Positions 27,814 to 36,576 of a stretch of 64,000 bases of DNA are shown here, piece by piece; position 1 is the first letter of the stretch; every line of letters begins with the position of its first letter. Origin of the DNA: Micromonospora andamanensis (GTDB taxonomy: Bacteria; Actinomycetota; Actinomycetes; Mycobacteriales; Micromonosporaceae); contig NZ_BOOZ01000039.1 in NCBI RefSeq assembly GCF_016863495.1, positions 1-64,000 of the forward strand, in the 5' to 3' direction. The notes under the pieces were generated by a model, which did no database searches, was not told the origin of the DNA, and was given only the letters and a program-made list of their open reading frames with translations. The position numbers and the translations under genes are program-made.

Positions 27814-27991
27814 TCGTCCCCGGCACGTCTACCTGGCCGACGACATCGCCCTGTTGATCGTCGACTGGACGATCGACGGCCAGGGTGCCGACGGGCAGCA
27901 GGTGCATCTGGCAGGCACCGCTACCGACGTGGCGCGCCGCGGACCCGACGGCTACTGGCGGTACGTCATCGACAATCCGTTCGGCACCGAG
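27716..27991 (+). pseudogene. 5'-truncated SnoaL/NTF2-like (DUF4440-type) gene remnant
   Basis: The translation from Cys at 27719 (CRFVAAPGQAVTGAARVAAN, then FLDLGLPI, YLADDIALLIVDWTIDG, HLAGTATDVARRGPDGYWRYVIDNPFG) matches the second two-thirds of small SnoaL-like/ketosteroid-isomerase-fold proteins. The expected first 30-35 residues are absent, no start codon fits, and the frame runs on past the normal end without a stop until 28129. It abuts the HxlR gene head to head. Confidence 0.65.
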
Positions 27992-28062
27992 AGGTTGTAT
28001 GCCCGAACGCTCGGTCGTTGCCGAAGGCAGTGCGCCGTTTCGGACGCCAGCATTCAAACAGG

Positions 28063-29070
28063 TCACTGCATGGCGGTGGCTGGTGGGTGGTCGAACGAGA
28101 CCGGGCAGCGGAAGATGTACAGGGCGTAGCCACGGCCGATGCAGACATCGGTGGGGTTGGACGGAGCCTGCGCCGGTTCCTCCAGCGGGCGCCAACTGCC
28201 GCCCGACCCGTGCCACTCGCTGGAGTCGGCGGTGAACAACAGCGTCATCGCGGTGCCACACTCCGGGCAGTCCACCGGATGCGGGTCGGTCAGCGACCAG
28301 TTCGCGAAGCCGCCCACCTTCCAGCCCGGCGCAAGTGACAGGTCGAACTGATAGTTGACCCCGTCCTCGTCGTCGCATTCCCCCTCGGACTCCTCCTCCC
28401 AGGCAGTGATCTGGGCGTCGAGTTCCTCGGGAAGCAGTCCGCCGTACTGGTACTCGCGAATCTGCTCCGGGTACACGACGCAGGGGGTCGGCAGATAGGA
28501 GTCGTTGACGACGGGTGGTTCGCCAGCCGCGACCACGGGCCGGCTGACGTCGGCGCTGCGCCGCCAGTACAGCCGTACCCGCGGGTTGTAGCCCTCCTCG
28601 GGGTGGTCCAGCGGGCACCACAGCACCTGCAGCAGGTCGGTGCCGTCCGGGCCGGCGAAGTCGGGAACGTCCCGGCGGTACAGCTGCGCCACCGCAACCA
28701 GCGGGATCGGCTGGTTCACCAGGCTGTGCGGCTCGGAGAAGTCGAGGTCCGGCACCTGTGCCCGTTCCTCGTCGGTCAGGTCGTAGCGGGTGCCCGCCGC
28801 GTCGGCACGGGCCTGCGCCGCCGCGTAGATCTCCCGGCTGCGGCGGACCGTCGACGGCGTCTGGAGCCGGAAAATGTAGTGGGCATCCCCATCGGTGCAC
28901 ACCGGCCACGCCTCGTCGGCCGGCCAGAGCAGCGGGCCACCGACCGAACTGTCGGCGGTCGTCGGCGTACCCGGCCGGGGATGCAGCCGCGTGGCCGTCG
29001 CCGCGTGCTCCCGCAACGCGGGGAAGAGCTCCGTGATGTCCAGCGGCCGCGGCGGCGTGGTACGGGTCAT
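28063..29070 (-). CDS. DUF1963-like protein
   Basis: The 335-residue soluble protein shows the DUF1963/YwqG pattern: SSVGGPLLWPADEAWPVC (42-59), PLVAVAQLYRRDVPDF, LLQVLWCPLDHPEEGYNP and a C-terminal ECGTAMTLLFTADSSEW, including a CPECG pair that could bind metal. The ATG at 29070 precedes the conserved part. Function unknown. Confidence 0.82.
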   Translation of the reverse strand: MTRTTPPRPLDITELFPALREHAATATRLHPRPGTPTTADSSVGGPLLWPADEAWPVCTDGDAHYIFRLQTPSTVRRSREIYAAAQARADAAGTRYDLTDEERAQVPDLDFSEPHSLVNQPIPLVAVAQLYRRDVPDFAGPDGTDLLQVLWCPLDHPEEGYNPRVRLYWRRSADVSRPVVAAGEPPVVNDSYLPTPCVVYPEQIREYQYGGLLPEELDAQITAWEEESEGECDDEDGVNYQFDLSLAPGWKVGGFANWSLTDPHPVDCPECGTAMTLLFTADSSEWHGSGGSWRPLEEPAQAPSNPTDVCIGRGYALYIFRCPVSFDHPPATAMQ

Positions 29071-29186
29071 GGCCGACGATCCTAACGATCGGATACGACC
29101 GTTCATGTGGTCCGCCGAGCCCGCGACACGCTGCTGGGGGCGAGGTCCTCGTGCGTTTGTCGTGCCCGGGTGGGAGGGTTGCTGGC

Positions 29187-29852
29187 GTGTACGAGGAACT
29201 GTCGTCACCACTGCCGTACGTCGTGGCGTGGCAGAGCGTCACGCCGCCGGGTGCCGGGCCGAAGCGCATCGTGCCGGACGGCTGTCTCGACATCATCTGG
29301 CGGGATGGCACGGTCTTCGTCGCTGGGCCGGACACGACCGCCCAGGTCGAGCCTGCTGTGCCGGGCAGCCGGTACGCCGCGCTGCGGTTCGGTGCGGGCA
29401 CCGGGCCCGGTGTGTTGGGGGTGCCCGCCGACGAGTTTGTCGATCGGCGTGTGCCACTGGACGCGGTGTGGCCACCGGCCGACGTGCGGGCCATCGCCGA
29501 GGCCGACGATCCTGTCGCCGCGCTGACCTTCGCCGCGAACCGACGCTGGCAAGGGGCCGACCGGGTGATGGTTGCGCTGGCCGGTGCCGCCCAGGCCGGA
29601 TCGTCCGTCGGGTCGGTCGCCGAGCGGTGCGGTCTGAGCTCCCGACAGTTGCAGCGGCGCTGCACCACCGCGTTCGGTTACGGGCCGAAGACGCTGCAGC
29701 GGATCCTGCGGTTGCAGCGGGCCCTTGGGTTGGCCCGGTCCGGACGGTCGTTCGCGTCGGTGGCGGCCGATGCGGGCTACGCCGACCAGTCCCACCTGGC
29801 ACGTGACGTGCGGGCGATGACCGGAGTGCCGCTGAGCGCGCTACTGCGGTGA
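29187..29852 (+). CDS. AraC-family transcriptional regulator
   Basis: The protein has 221 residues from GTG 29187; a GTG at 29151 is an alternative. The N-terminal domain has the 'rivPDGCLDIIWRDG' pattern common to DUF6597-type AraC regulators. The C terminus carries two HTH units (VGSVAERCGLSSRQLQRRCTTAFGYGPKTLQRILRLQRAL, then FASVAADAGYADQSHLARDVRAMTG). It ends overlapping the convergent VOC gene by 12 bp. Confidence 0.88.
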   Translation: MYEELSSPLPYVVAWQSVTPPGAGPKRIVPDGCLDIIWRDGTVFVAGPDTTAQVEPAVPGSRYAALRFGAGTGPGVLGVPADEFVDRRVPLDAVWPPADVRAIAEADDPVAALTFAANRRWQGADRVMVALAGAAQAGSSVGSVAERCGLSSRQLQRRCTTAFGYGPKTLQRILRLQRALGLARSGRSFASVAADAGYADQSHLARDVRAMTGVPLSALLR

Positions 29853-30236
29853 CTGCGCCCAGGCGAAGAGGTCCACGACGTTGCCGTCCGGATCGCGTAC
29901 CTGTGCGTAACGCTGCCCCCATGGTGCGTCCCAGGGCGCGTTCACCGAAGAGTGTCCGGCGGCCACCAGCTCGGCATGGCATCGGTCCACCTCTACTGCA
30001 TCGGAGCAGAGGAAGGCCCAGCCGCCGGAGGGCGGCCCCGGCTGGTAGTCCGGATCGAAGGACCGCAACGAGGCGTGTGTGTCCCACATGAGGCGGATAC
30101 CGCCCGCGACAGTCGTCTCGACGTGCGGCTCCTGCTCGGCGCCGGCGGGGAACTCCAGGCCCAGCCGTCGATAGAAGGAGAGGGACGCTGCCATGTCGGC
30201 CACCGCAAGGCCGATCGCGTTGAAGGTGGGTGCCAT
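29841..30236 (-). CDS. VOC family (glyoxalase-like) protein
   Basis: The 131-residue protein has two beta-alpha-beta-beta-beta modules: FNAIGLAVADMAASLSFYRRLGLEF at the start and FLCSDAVEVDRCHAELVAAGH, then YAQVRDPDGNVVDLFAWA at the end. Potential metal ligands such as E43 and D121 are visible but the set is incomplete. It could be an antibiotic-binding or isomerase-type VOC protein. Confidence 0.85.
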   Translation of the reverse strand: MAPTFNAIGLAVADMAASLSFYRRLGLEFPAGAEQEPHVETTVAGGIRLMWDTHASLRSFDPDYQPGPPSGGWAFLCSDAVEVDRCHAELVAAGHSSVNAPWDAPWGQRYAQVRDPDGNVVDLFAWAQSPQ

Positions 30237-30352
30237 GACTCCGACCATACGAGCGTGCGACCGAGGACGTCTTGAACGAATCGGACACCGGCCAGCCGCC
30301 CGGGAGGTTGTGCCACCGGCGGTCGGGCGGTGATCCATTCCGGGATCAGGCG

Positions 30353-30721
30353 TCAGGAGACGGACGGTGGCCAGCGGTGGGAGCGCCATTCGTGCCATGT
30401 CGTGAATCCGTGCGGTGGCTCATCGACGGGTTCGCTGCCGTCGACTTCGCCTGGCGTGGGGATGTCGATGGTGGCAGCCCATTCGGCGAGTTCGTCGTCG
30501 GACATGGGCCACGTGGTGTGTGGTGCGTCGGCTTGGCGCCTGTCGCGTCGGCTGCGTTGCTCGGCTGCGGTGAGTGCGAAGTAGCGCAGTTGCACCGTCG
30601 CGTCGAGGTCTGCTGCTGCCTGCCGCAGGGCGGAGCGCTCGTCCCGGCTCCAGAGACCGAAGTCGATCACCACGTTGGTGCCGAGTTCGAGGGCGCGTAG
30701 CCCGATCTTCCCGGTGCACAT
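30353..30721 (-). pseudogene. Remnant of an AAA/kinase-like ATPase (P-loop missing)
   Basis: The segment GLRALELGTNVVIDFGLWSRDERSALRQAAADLDATVQLRYFAL and the PMSDDELAEWAATIDIPTPGE tail match the C-terminal two-thirds of small actinobacterial P-loop kinase-like ATPases. The N-terminal Walker A part is absent; upstream residues to 30817 are unrelated in feel. It is probably a 5'-truncated pseudogene. Confidence 0.6.
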
Positions 30722-30866
30722 GCCGTTGTCGTCGCGGCGGCGGGGTTTATCCTGGGTGGCGGCGGGTCCGGGAAGTGACTTCTCCGAAGCGCCGGCTGGG
30801 GGATGAGAGCCGGTCACGCTGGAGCCAGTTGCGTTCCCCGTTGTCCTCCCGGGCCCGCCGCCGTGA

Positions 30867-31487
30867 TCAATCGACAGGACCGCGGTGGCGCGCGGAGGCG
30901 AAACCGAGCCAGGTGTGCCGGTTGTTGGCCCAGCACCACCCGATCTTCGGCGCTCGGCGTCGGGCGGTGCCGTCGCGTCCGGTTCCGCCGCTGATCCAGA
31001 TGGCAGGGGTTCGGGCGTCGAGGGTTTTGCCCTTGGGTTTGCGGGAGCCGATGGTCATGAAGCAGTGATTGGGTTCGAGGATCTTCGGTTCCTGGAGCAG
31101 CCAGCTGATCCCCTCGTGCACGGTGAGCGGTGTTCGTCCGCGTTCGAGGATGGCAGGTAGCGCCTCGTCGGGACTCCAGTTGCGCATGTCGTCGCCGCGG
31201 TCGGGTTCGCGGACGAGATAGAGCGGGCGGTCGGGCAGGGCGACGCCGTCAATGGGTACGAACTGCTCGAGGTCGACCATGTCGTCGACGACGAAGCCGG
31301 GTTTGTCGTGACGGCGCAGCAGCGGTGCCAGTTGACGCGCGGTGGCCAGCTCGGGGTGCACGGCCAGCACGCTCTGCGGCTCGTCTGGCAGCGCGGCGAC
31401 GCAGGCGGCGAGTTCTGTCGGACTGCTGCCTGTGACGTCGGCGAGTCCGGCGTCGAGCAGGCGCTGCAGTTGGTCGGTCAAGCTCAT
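30867..31487 (-). CDS. DUF5701-like protein
   Basis: The 206-residue protein starts at ATG 31487 after CAGGAGAG. It contains RPLYLVREPDRGDDMRNWSPDEALPAILERGRTPLTVHEGISWLL, the conserved core of a DUF5701-type family, and ends with TPAIWISGGTG and GWCWANNRHTWLGFASA. The function is unknown. Confidence 0.78.
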   Translation of the reverse strand: MSLTDQLQRLLDAGLADVTGSSPTELAACVAALPDEPQSVLAVHPELATARQLAPLLRRHDKPGFVVDDMVDLEQFVPIDGVALPDRPLYLVREPDRGDDMRNWSPDEALPAILERGRTPLTVHEGISWLLQEPKILEPNHCFMTIGSRKPKGKTLDARTPAIWISGGTGRDGTARRRAPKIGWCWANNRHTWLGFASARHRGPVD

Positions 31488-31590
31488 CTGCTCTCCTGGT
31501 GGGTAGTGGTACACGGACCATTCGGGGAAACCGCTCGAGCGGCGCGGACCGTGGTGCGTACGGGTGCCGCAGGTGGCGGTCCGGCCGGGT

Positions 31591-32370
31591 TCAGTGGCGC
31601 AGCCTGCGGTACGCGCGTGCCGACAGCGGCACGAAGACGGCGGTCAGCAGGAGCGGCCAGCCGACCGCCAGCCACACCGCCCCGTCGACAAGCGGCCCCT
31701 CGGTGACGCCTGTCGGGTTGCCGAACAGCTGACGGGCGGCGGACGCGGTCGCGGACAGCGGGTTCCAGGCCGCGAGGGCGCCGAGCCAGCCGGGCATCGT
31801 CTCGGCGGAGACGATCGCGGTGGACAGGAAGCCGATCGGCCAGACCAGCACCTGCACCGCCACCGTGGCACCCTCGCCGCGGAAGGTCAGCCCCAGGAAG
31901 ATGCCGATCCACAGGACAGCGAACCGCAGTAGGAGCAGGAGCAGCACGGCAAGGGCCGCCGATGCCGGATCCCCCGAGATCCGCCAACCGATGAGCAGGC
32001 CACCGAGGATCAGGACCAGCAGTTCGACAGCCGAGTTGGCCATGTCGGCGCCGACGCGGCCCAGCGCCACCGACGCACTGCCGATCGGCATCGAGCGGAA
32101 CCGGTCGGTGATGCCCTTGCGGGCGTCGTTGGCCATGGCGGTGGCGGTGGTCTCCACCCCGAACATCATGCTCAGTGCCAGCATGCCGGGCAGCAGGAAG
32201 GTGATGTAGTCGCCGCCGCCCGGGACGCTTATCGCGCCGCCGAACAGGAACCCGAAGACCAGCAGCAGCATGATCGAGAAGAGCAGGCCGAAGATGGGTG
32301 CCCACGGCTGGCGTACCCAGTGGGCCAGATCCCGCTGGGTGATGACCCAGCCGGCGCGCAGGGTGGTCAT
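31591..32370 (-). CDS. ABC-2 type transporter permease (DrrB-like)
   Basis: The 259-residue protein has six predicted membrane helices. It has the DrrB-type features FLLPGMLALSMMFGVETTATAMANDARKGITDRFRSMPI and TMPGWLGALAAWNPLSATASAARQLFG. It overlaps the ATPase gene by 4 bp (ATGA). Together they should form an exporter related to daunorubicin-resistance and other drug/lipid efflux systems. Confidence 0.92.
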   Translation of the reverse strand: MTTLRAGWVITQRDLAHWVRQPWAPIFGLLFSIMLLLVFGFLFGGAISVPGGGDYITFLLPGMLALSMMFGVETTATAMANDARKGITDRFRSMPIGSASVALGRVGADMANSAVELLVLILGGLLIGWRISGDPASAALAVLLLLLLRFAVLWIGIFLGLTFRGEGATVAVQVLVWPIGFLSTAIVSAETMPGWLGALAAWNPLSATASAARQLFGNPTGVTEGPLVDGAVWLAVGWPLLLTAVFVPLSARAYRRLRH

Positions 32371-33314
32371 CGCGCGACCTCCTTGTCGGTCAGGGTCAGG
32401 AACACCTCGTCGAGGGTGGGGCGGCGCAGCATCAGGTCCTCCGGGGTGACGCCGAGTTCGTCCAGGGCGCGGACGATCTCGGCGATCGCGACCACGCCGG
32501 TGCCGACTTCGAAGGTGATGGTGCGGGTGTCGGTGTCGATCGCGGGCGGTGCCCCGACGGCCACCGACATCCGCTGCGCGATGGACGCCAGGGGCTCGCG
32601 CAGCGGCACCGTGACACTCACCCGGTCCCCGCCGACCTGGCGTTTGAGGGCGTCCGGCGGGCCACTGGCGATGATCCTGCCGTGGTTCATGACGGAGATC
32701 CGGTCAGCCAACTGGTCGGCCTCATCGAGGTACTGCGTGGTCAGCAGGACCGTGGTGCCGCGGCCGGAGATCTCGCGCACGGCGGTCCATACCTCGTTGC
32801 GGGCGCGGGGATCGAGGCCGGTGGTCGGTTCGTCGAGGAACAGCACCGCCGGGGTCAGGATCAGTCCGGCGGCGATGTCGAGCCGGCGGCGCATCCCGCC
32901 GCTGTAGGTCGAGACCGCCCGGTCGGCGGCGTCCGTCAGGTCGAAGGTGTCGAGCAACTGGTCGGCGCGCACCCGGGCGTCGGCGGAGTTCAGGCCGTAG
33001 AGTCGGCCGAACATCACCAGGTTCTGCCGGCCGCCGAGGATCTCGTCGACGGCGGCGTGCTGCCCGACCAGTCCGATGCGGCGTCGGACCTGGCGGGCCT
33101 GGGTGCGCACGTCGAACCCGGCGACGCTGGCGCTGCCGCCGTCCAGGTCGATAAGGGTGGCCAGCGCCATGACCGCTGTGGTCTTGCCGGCGCCGTTGGG
33201 ACCGAGCAGCCCGTGGATGACACCCGCGGGCACGCTCAGGTCGAAGCCGTCCAGCGCGGGCACGTCGCCGTACCTCTTGCGTAGTCCGTCGGCCGTCAGG
33301 GTGTGGTTCGTCAA
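32367..33314 (-). CDS. ABC exporter ATPase (DrrA-like)
   Basis: The 315-residue ATPase has Walker A GPNGAGKTT (38-46), signature YSGGMRRRLDIA, Walker B VLFLDEPTTGLDP and the DrrA-type switch loop TTQYLDEAD, where Gln replaces His as in that subfamily. A C-terminal DrrA-like domain spans about 235-315. It is divergent from the TetR regulator at 33391, with an inverted repeat only 15 bp upstream of its start. Confidence 0.93.
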   Translation of the reverse strand: MTNHTLTADGLRKRYGDVPALDGFDLSVPAGVIHGLLGPNGAGKTTAVMALATLIDLDGGSASVAGFDVRTQARQVRRRIGLVGQHAAVDEILGGRQNLVMFGRLYGLNSADARVRADQLLDTFDLTDAADRAVSTYSGGMRRRLDIAAGLILTPAVLFLDEPTTGLDPRARNEVWTAVREISGRGTTVLLTTQYLDEADQLADRISVMNHGRIIASGPPDALKRQVGGDRVSVTVPLREPLASIAQRMSVAVGAPPAIDTDTRTITFEVGTGVVAIAEIVRALDELGVTPEDLMLRRPTLDEVFLTLTDKEVAR

Positions 33315-33328
33315 CGCCGGCTCCTAAC

Positions 33329-33345
33329 TCCGTATGCCTTACGGA
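33329..33345. promoter_or_regulatory. Candidate TetR operator TCCGTA-N5-TACGGA
   Basis: A perfect inverted repeat with 6-bp arms and a 5-bp spacer lies between the divergent exporter operon (start 33314) and the TetR gene (start 33391). A second element, GTAC-ACC-GTAC, follows at about 33357-33367. Binding here would repress both units. Confidence 0.55.
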
Positions 33346-33390
33346 AATGGTGCGTGGTACACCGTACACCTCACGGGGTAATCTCCGCAC

Positions 33391-34137
33391 ATGGAAAGTC
33401 AGGACATCGACCGCACGCTCGGGCTGCTGTGGCGGCGCACCCTCGGCACGCCGCAGGGCTCACGGGGACCGAAGCAGCGGGCCACCATCGACGAGGTGGT
33501 CCGGGCCGCGATCGCGGTGGCGGACGAGGAGGGCCTGCCGGCCTTCTCGATGCGCAAGGTCGCCGATCGGCTCGGGCTGAAGCTGATGTCCATCTACACC
33601 TACGTCCCCGGCCGCTCCGAGCTGATCGGCCTGATGGTGGACGAGGTGGCGGGTGAGCAGAAACTCCCGCCGCACGAGGGCCCGTTGCGGCAGCGGATGA
33701 CCCGGGTCGCCGAGCAGTTGTGGGACGAGTTCCACAGGCATCCCTGGCTGCTTCAGGTGGAGAACAGCCGGCCGTGGATCGGTCCGAACGTCTCCGACAG
33801 GTACGAGTGGCAGCTCGCGGCCATCGAAGGTGCCGGTTTCACCGATCTCCAGATGGACCAGGTGGTCACGCTGCTGAGCGGGTTCACCGCCGGGATGGCA
33901 CGGGCATCGGTGGACGCACGGCGTACGGCGGAGCGGTCCGGCATCTCCGACGCCGAATGGTGGGAGATCAACGCGCCGGTTCTCGAGCGGGTGATGCCGG
34001 CCGACGCCTACCCGATCTCCGGCCGGGTCGGGCGGGTGGCCGGCGAGGAGTACAACGCGATCGACGATCCGGAGCGCACGTTCCGGTTCGGGCTCGACCG
34101 TCTCCTGGACGGGCTGGAGCAGTTCGTCAACGGCTGA
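33391..34137 (+). CDS. TetR/AcrR-family regulator with TetR_C_1-like domain
   Basis: The 248-residue protein has an N-terminal HTH (ATIDEVVRAAIAVADEEGLPAFSMRKVADRLGLKLMSIYTYVPGRSELIGLMVDEV, about 30-85) and a C-terminal ligand-binding domain with WLLQVENSRPWIGPN and FTAGMARA. This layout is common for regulators of drug exporters. It is divergent from drrAB-like genes, which it probably represses until a ligand binds. Confidence 0.92.
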   Translation: MESQDIDRTLGLLWRRTLGTPQGSRGPKQRATIDEVVRAAIAVADEEGLPAFSMRKVADRLGLKLMSIYTYVPGRSELIGLMVDEVAGEQKLPPHEGPLRQRMTRVAEQLWDEFHRHPWLLQVENSRPWIGPNVSDRYEWQLAAIEGAGFTDLQMDQVVTLLSGFTAGMARASVDARRTAERSGISDAEWWEINAPVLERVMPADAYPISGRVGRVAGEEYNAIDDPERTFRFGLDRLLDGLEQFVNG

Positions 34138-34188
34138 CGGGCCAGGTGCCGTCGATCCGGTTGGAGTGCGATCACCGCGCCTGGCCTG

Positions 34189-34220
34189 TCCTGGACGGGG
34201 GGCATGCCCCCCGTCCAGGA
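34189..34220. terminator. Bidirectional terminator (perfect palindrome)
   Basis: A perfect 32-bp palindrome (34189-34220) centred at 34204/34205, with arms beginning TCCTGGACGGGGGGCA. It sits between the convergent TetR and xylanase genes, ending both transcripts. Confidence 0.85.
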
Positions 34221-34227
34221 GCTGTGT

Positions 34228-35733
34228 TCAGGAGGCGGTGCACACCGGGGTCAGGCCGGTGGCGGTACCGACGCCCTGGAAACCGAACTCGGTGTACTGG
34301 CCAGCATTCACCGAGCCGTTGTAGCTGACGTTGCTGAACCGCACGGTGCCGCTGGTGCCGGTGCGATTGGCATTCCAGGTGTTGGTCACCGAAGCCCCGG
34401 AGGGCAGGGTGAGCTGGACGCTCCATCCGCTGATCGGCGCACTGCCGGCGGTGACCCTGACGGTGGCGACGAAGCCGCCGGTCCAGGAGTCTAGCGAGAC
34501 GGTCGCCGAGCACCCGGTGGTCGGGTTGGGCGGCGTGGTCGGCGGCGGCGGAGTGGTCGGATCGACAGGTGGCGTGGTCGGCGGGACGGTCGGCGTCACC
34601 GGCGGCGTGGTCGGCGGCGCTGTGGGGTTGCGGCCCTTGTTCAGCTCGTCGAGGACCGCGTGGTAGGCGGCCTTCTTCTGGTAGCTGCCGTTGCCGCCGG
34701 TGAACAGCAGGCCCCGTTCCGAGGAGCGCCACGACTCGCTGTCGGAAATGCCCCAGACGGTGATGCCGGTGCACTGCGCGACGTTCAGGCAGGCCCGGAC
34801 GACCTTGCGGTAGTTCTCCGCCTGGCCCGTGCCGATGTCGTTGTTGCTCAGGTCGTCGTCGATGTCCAGCTCGGTGATGTGCACCTCGACGCCGAGGTCG
34901 GCGAAGCGCTGGATGTTGGCCTGGAGGTCGTTTGTGATGATGCTGTTGGGGTTGTCGTTGAAGTGCGCCTGGAACCCGACGCAGTCGATGTACTGCCGAT
35001 AGTTGCGGACGATGTCGTACAGCGCGTCGGCCTTGCGGTTCGGGGTACCGCCCTGGACCGTCAGGCCGTCGACGTCGTAGTCGTTGATGCAGAGCTTGGT
35101 GGTCAGCCCGCCGGCCTGCACGACCTGCTTGGCCCGGATGAACGAGTCCCGGATGACGTCGGTGTCGCCGGCGTCGAAGAAGTCACCGTCGCCGTTGGCG
35201 TCCCGGTTCATGGTGTGCGGCCACTGGTTACGACGCCGACCGGTGTTGTTGTCCTCAAGCGCCTCGTTGACGACGTCCCAGTACGCGATCCTGCTGCCCC
35301 AGCGGTTGATGGCGTTGCCGATGAAGGTGTTTAGCGTCGCCTGGCTGGCACCCTGCAACGCGCCGGCCTGCGAGTGCCAGACCAACGTGTGGCCACGGAC
35401 CAGCATGTTGTTGCTCTGGGCGTGGTTGACCAGGGTGTCCGCACCGCTGGTGTTCTGCAGCCCGCCGCTGGAGGTGGCGATCCGGTCCGGCTTCATGTCG
35501 TTCTCAGGCGTCAGTTGGCTGAACTCCTGACCGACGATCGGGTAGAGCCGGTTGGGTGAGGCGGCGACGCCGAAGAACAGCCCGGCCTTGGCGGCTGCGG
35601 CCCGCAGCGTGGTCTCGGCCGCGGCGGCCGGCGCGCTGGACTGGACCACCACGGCGCTGCCGATCAGCAACAACACCGCCGTGGGCAACGCTATTCGAGC
35701 AGCCTTTTTACGCTGCCTCAGGTCGCTGGTCAC
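34228..35733 (-). CDS. Secreted endo-1,4-beta-xylanase, GH10 with CBM2
   Basis: The 501-residue protein comprises a signal peptide (1-39, cut near AAAAE), a GH10 catalytic domain (about 41-368) with acid/base Glu157 (WDVVNEAL) and nucleophile Glu288 (VHITELDID), a Pro/Thr linker (371-405) and a C-terminal family 2 carbohydrate-binding module (408-501) with CxA...C cysteines and surface Trp residues. It degrades xylan outside the cell. GTG 35733 was chosen because AGGAGGT precedes it. An EF-hand-like insertion occurs at 178-190. LacI-type palindromes lie upstream. Confidence 0.94.
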   Translation of the reverse strand: MTSDLRQRKKAARIALPTAVLLLIGSAVVVQSSAPAAAAETTLRAAAAKAGLFFGVAASPNRLYPIVGQEFSQLTPENDMKPDRIATSSGGLQNTSGADTLVNHAQSNNMLVRGHTLVWHSQAGALQGASQATLNTFIGNAINRWGSRIAYWDVVNEALEDNNTGRRRNQWPHTMNRDANGDGDFFDAGDTDVIRDSFIRAKQVVQAGGLTTKLCINDYDVDGLTVQGGTPNRKADALYDIVRNYRQYIDCVGFQAHFNDNPNSIITNDLQANIQRFADLGVEVHITELDIDDDLSNNDIGTGQAENYRKVVRACLNVAQCTGITVWGISDSESWRSSERGLLFTGGNGSYQKKAAYHAVLDELNKGRNPTAPPTTPPVTPTVPPTTPPVDPTTPPPPTTPPNPTTGCSATVSLDSWTGGFVATVRVTAGSAPISGWSVQLTLPSGASVTNTWNANRTGTSGTVRFSNVSYNGSVNAGQYTEFGFQGVGTATGLTPVCTAS

Positions 35734-35824
35734 CGGACCTCCTTGATGCTTGACCTCAGCAATCGACGCACATGCATGCCCCGAAGGGTCAGTGTCGATA
35801 CCGGCCAGCCGCACTGTCAACAAC

Positions 35825-35843
35825 TTCCGGAAACGTTCCGGAA
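35825..35843. promoter_or_regulatory. Tandem palindromes TTCCGGAA (candidate LacI-type operator)
   Basis: TTCCGGAA occurs at 35825-35832 and again at 35836-35843, 11 bp apart; the junction GGAA-ACG-TTCC is itself an inverted repeat. The sites lie about 90-110 bp upstream of the xylanase start. The arrangement suggests repression by a LacI-family sugar sensor encoded elsewhere. Confidence 0.5.
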
Positions 35844-35950
35844 ACACCGGTACGGCTTCGCAGGCTCGCACCCGTGGGGCGAAGGGACAACGAGCAGATC
35901 GTGGTGCCTCGTACGATCAGATCCTCGAAAGGGAGACCACGGGGGCGTCG

Positions 35951-36484
35951 ATGCGGGTCGGAAAGATCAGTAGCGGGTCGGCTGCTGCTGCACTCACCCT
36001 GCTCGCGTTCGGCTGCGCGGCCCCGGGCACCCGGGCCGGCGGCCCGGAGGCGACACCGACAAGTGGGCAGCCGTCGCCCTCAGTGGTGGCGGTGCCGACC
36101 GGGCCGCAGGCGGACGCACCGCCGAACCATGGCGACAACAACAGTTGGAAGCAGCGACGCGAGCTTTCCGAAGCGGACGAGCGCACCGGGAAGAAACTCG
36201 CCGTGCGGATTCGGCCCAAGCTTGAGGCCCTTCGCGCGGCAGGGGACTTCGCGCCGGCGTCCACCCGGCGAGCACTGCTTGACCTGGGCATCAAGGCAGA
36301 CGCGATCGAGGTCACCGCCATGCGAACTCCGACCGGCCAGGAGACGACCCCACCGGGTGCGGTGTACGCGGTGCACTTCGCGCAGGTGGGCTGTGTGATC
36401 GGGGACGTGCGGCCGGAACGAGTGATGGTCGAGGTGACCGCATCTGCTGCCGAGTTCGGGTGCCTGGAGCCGTTCTCGCATTGA
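35951..36484 (+). CDS. Putative lipoprotein, hypothetical
   Basis: The 177-residue protein starts with a short signal and a lipobox (LLAFGC, Cys22), followed by a low-complexity Pro/Ser/Gly region and a folded C-terminal part (RELSEADERTGKKLAVRIRPKLEALRAAGDF ... VYAVHFAQVGCVIGDV). I recognise no family. It is divergent from the xylanase gene with 217 bp between. Confidence 0.7.
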   Translation: MRVGKISSGSAAAALTLLAFGCAAPGTRAGGPEATPTSGQPSPSVVAVPTGPQADAPPNHGDNNSWKQRRELSEADERTGKKLAVRIRPKLEALRAAGDFAPASTRRALLDLGIKADAIEVTAMRTPTGQETTPPGAVYAVHFAQVGCVIGDVRPERVMVEVTASAAEFGCLEPFSH

Positions 36485-36576
36485 GACCCTCCGCCCACCA
36501 GGTGCGGCGACGGACGAGCCGGACCGTACGCCCCTGTTCTCGCCTGATCGTGGACGTGTCCTGACAGGATCGGCGC

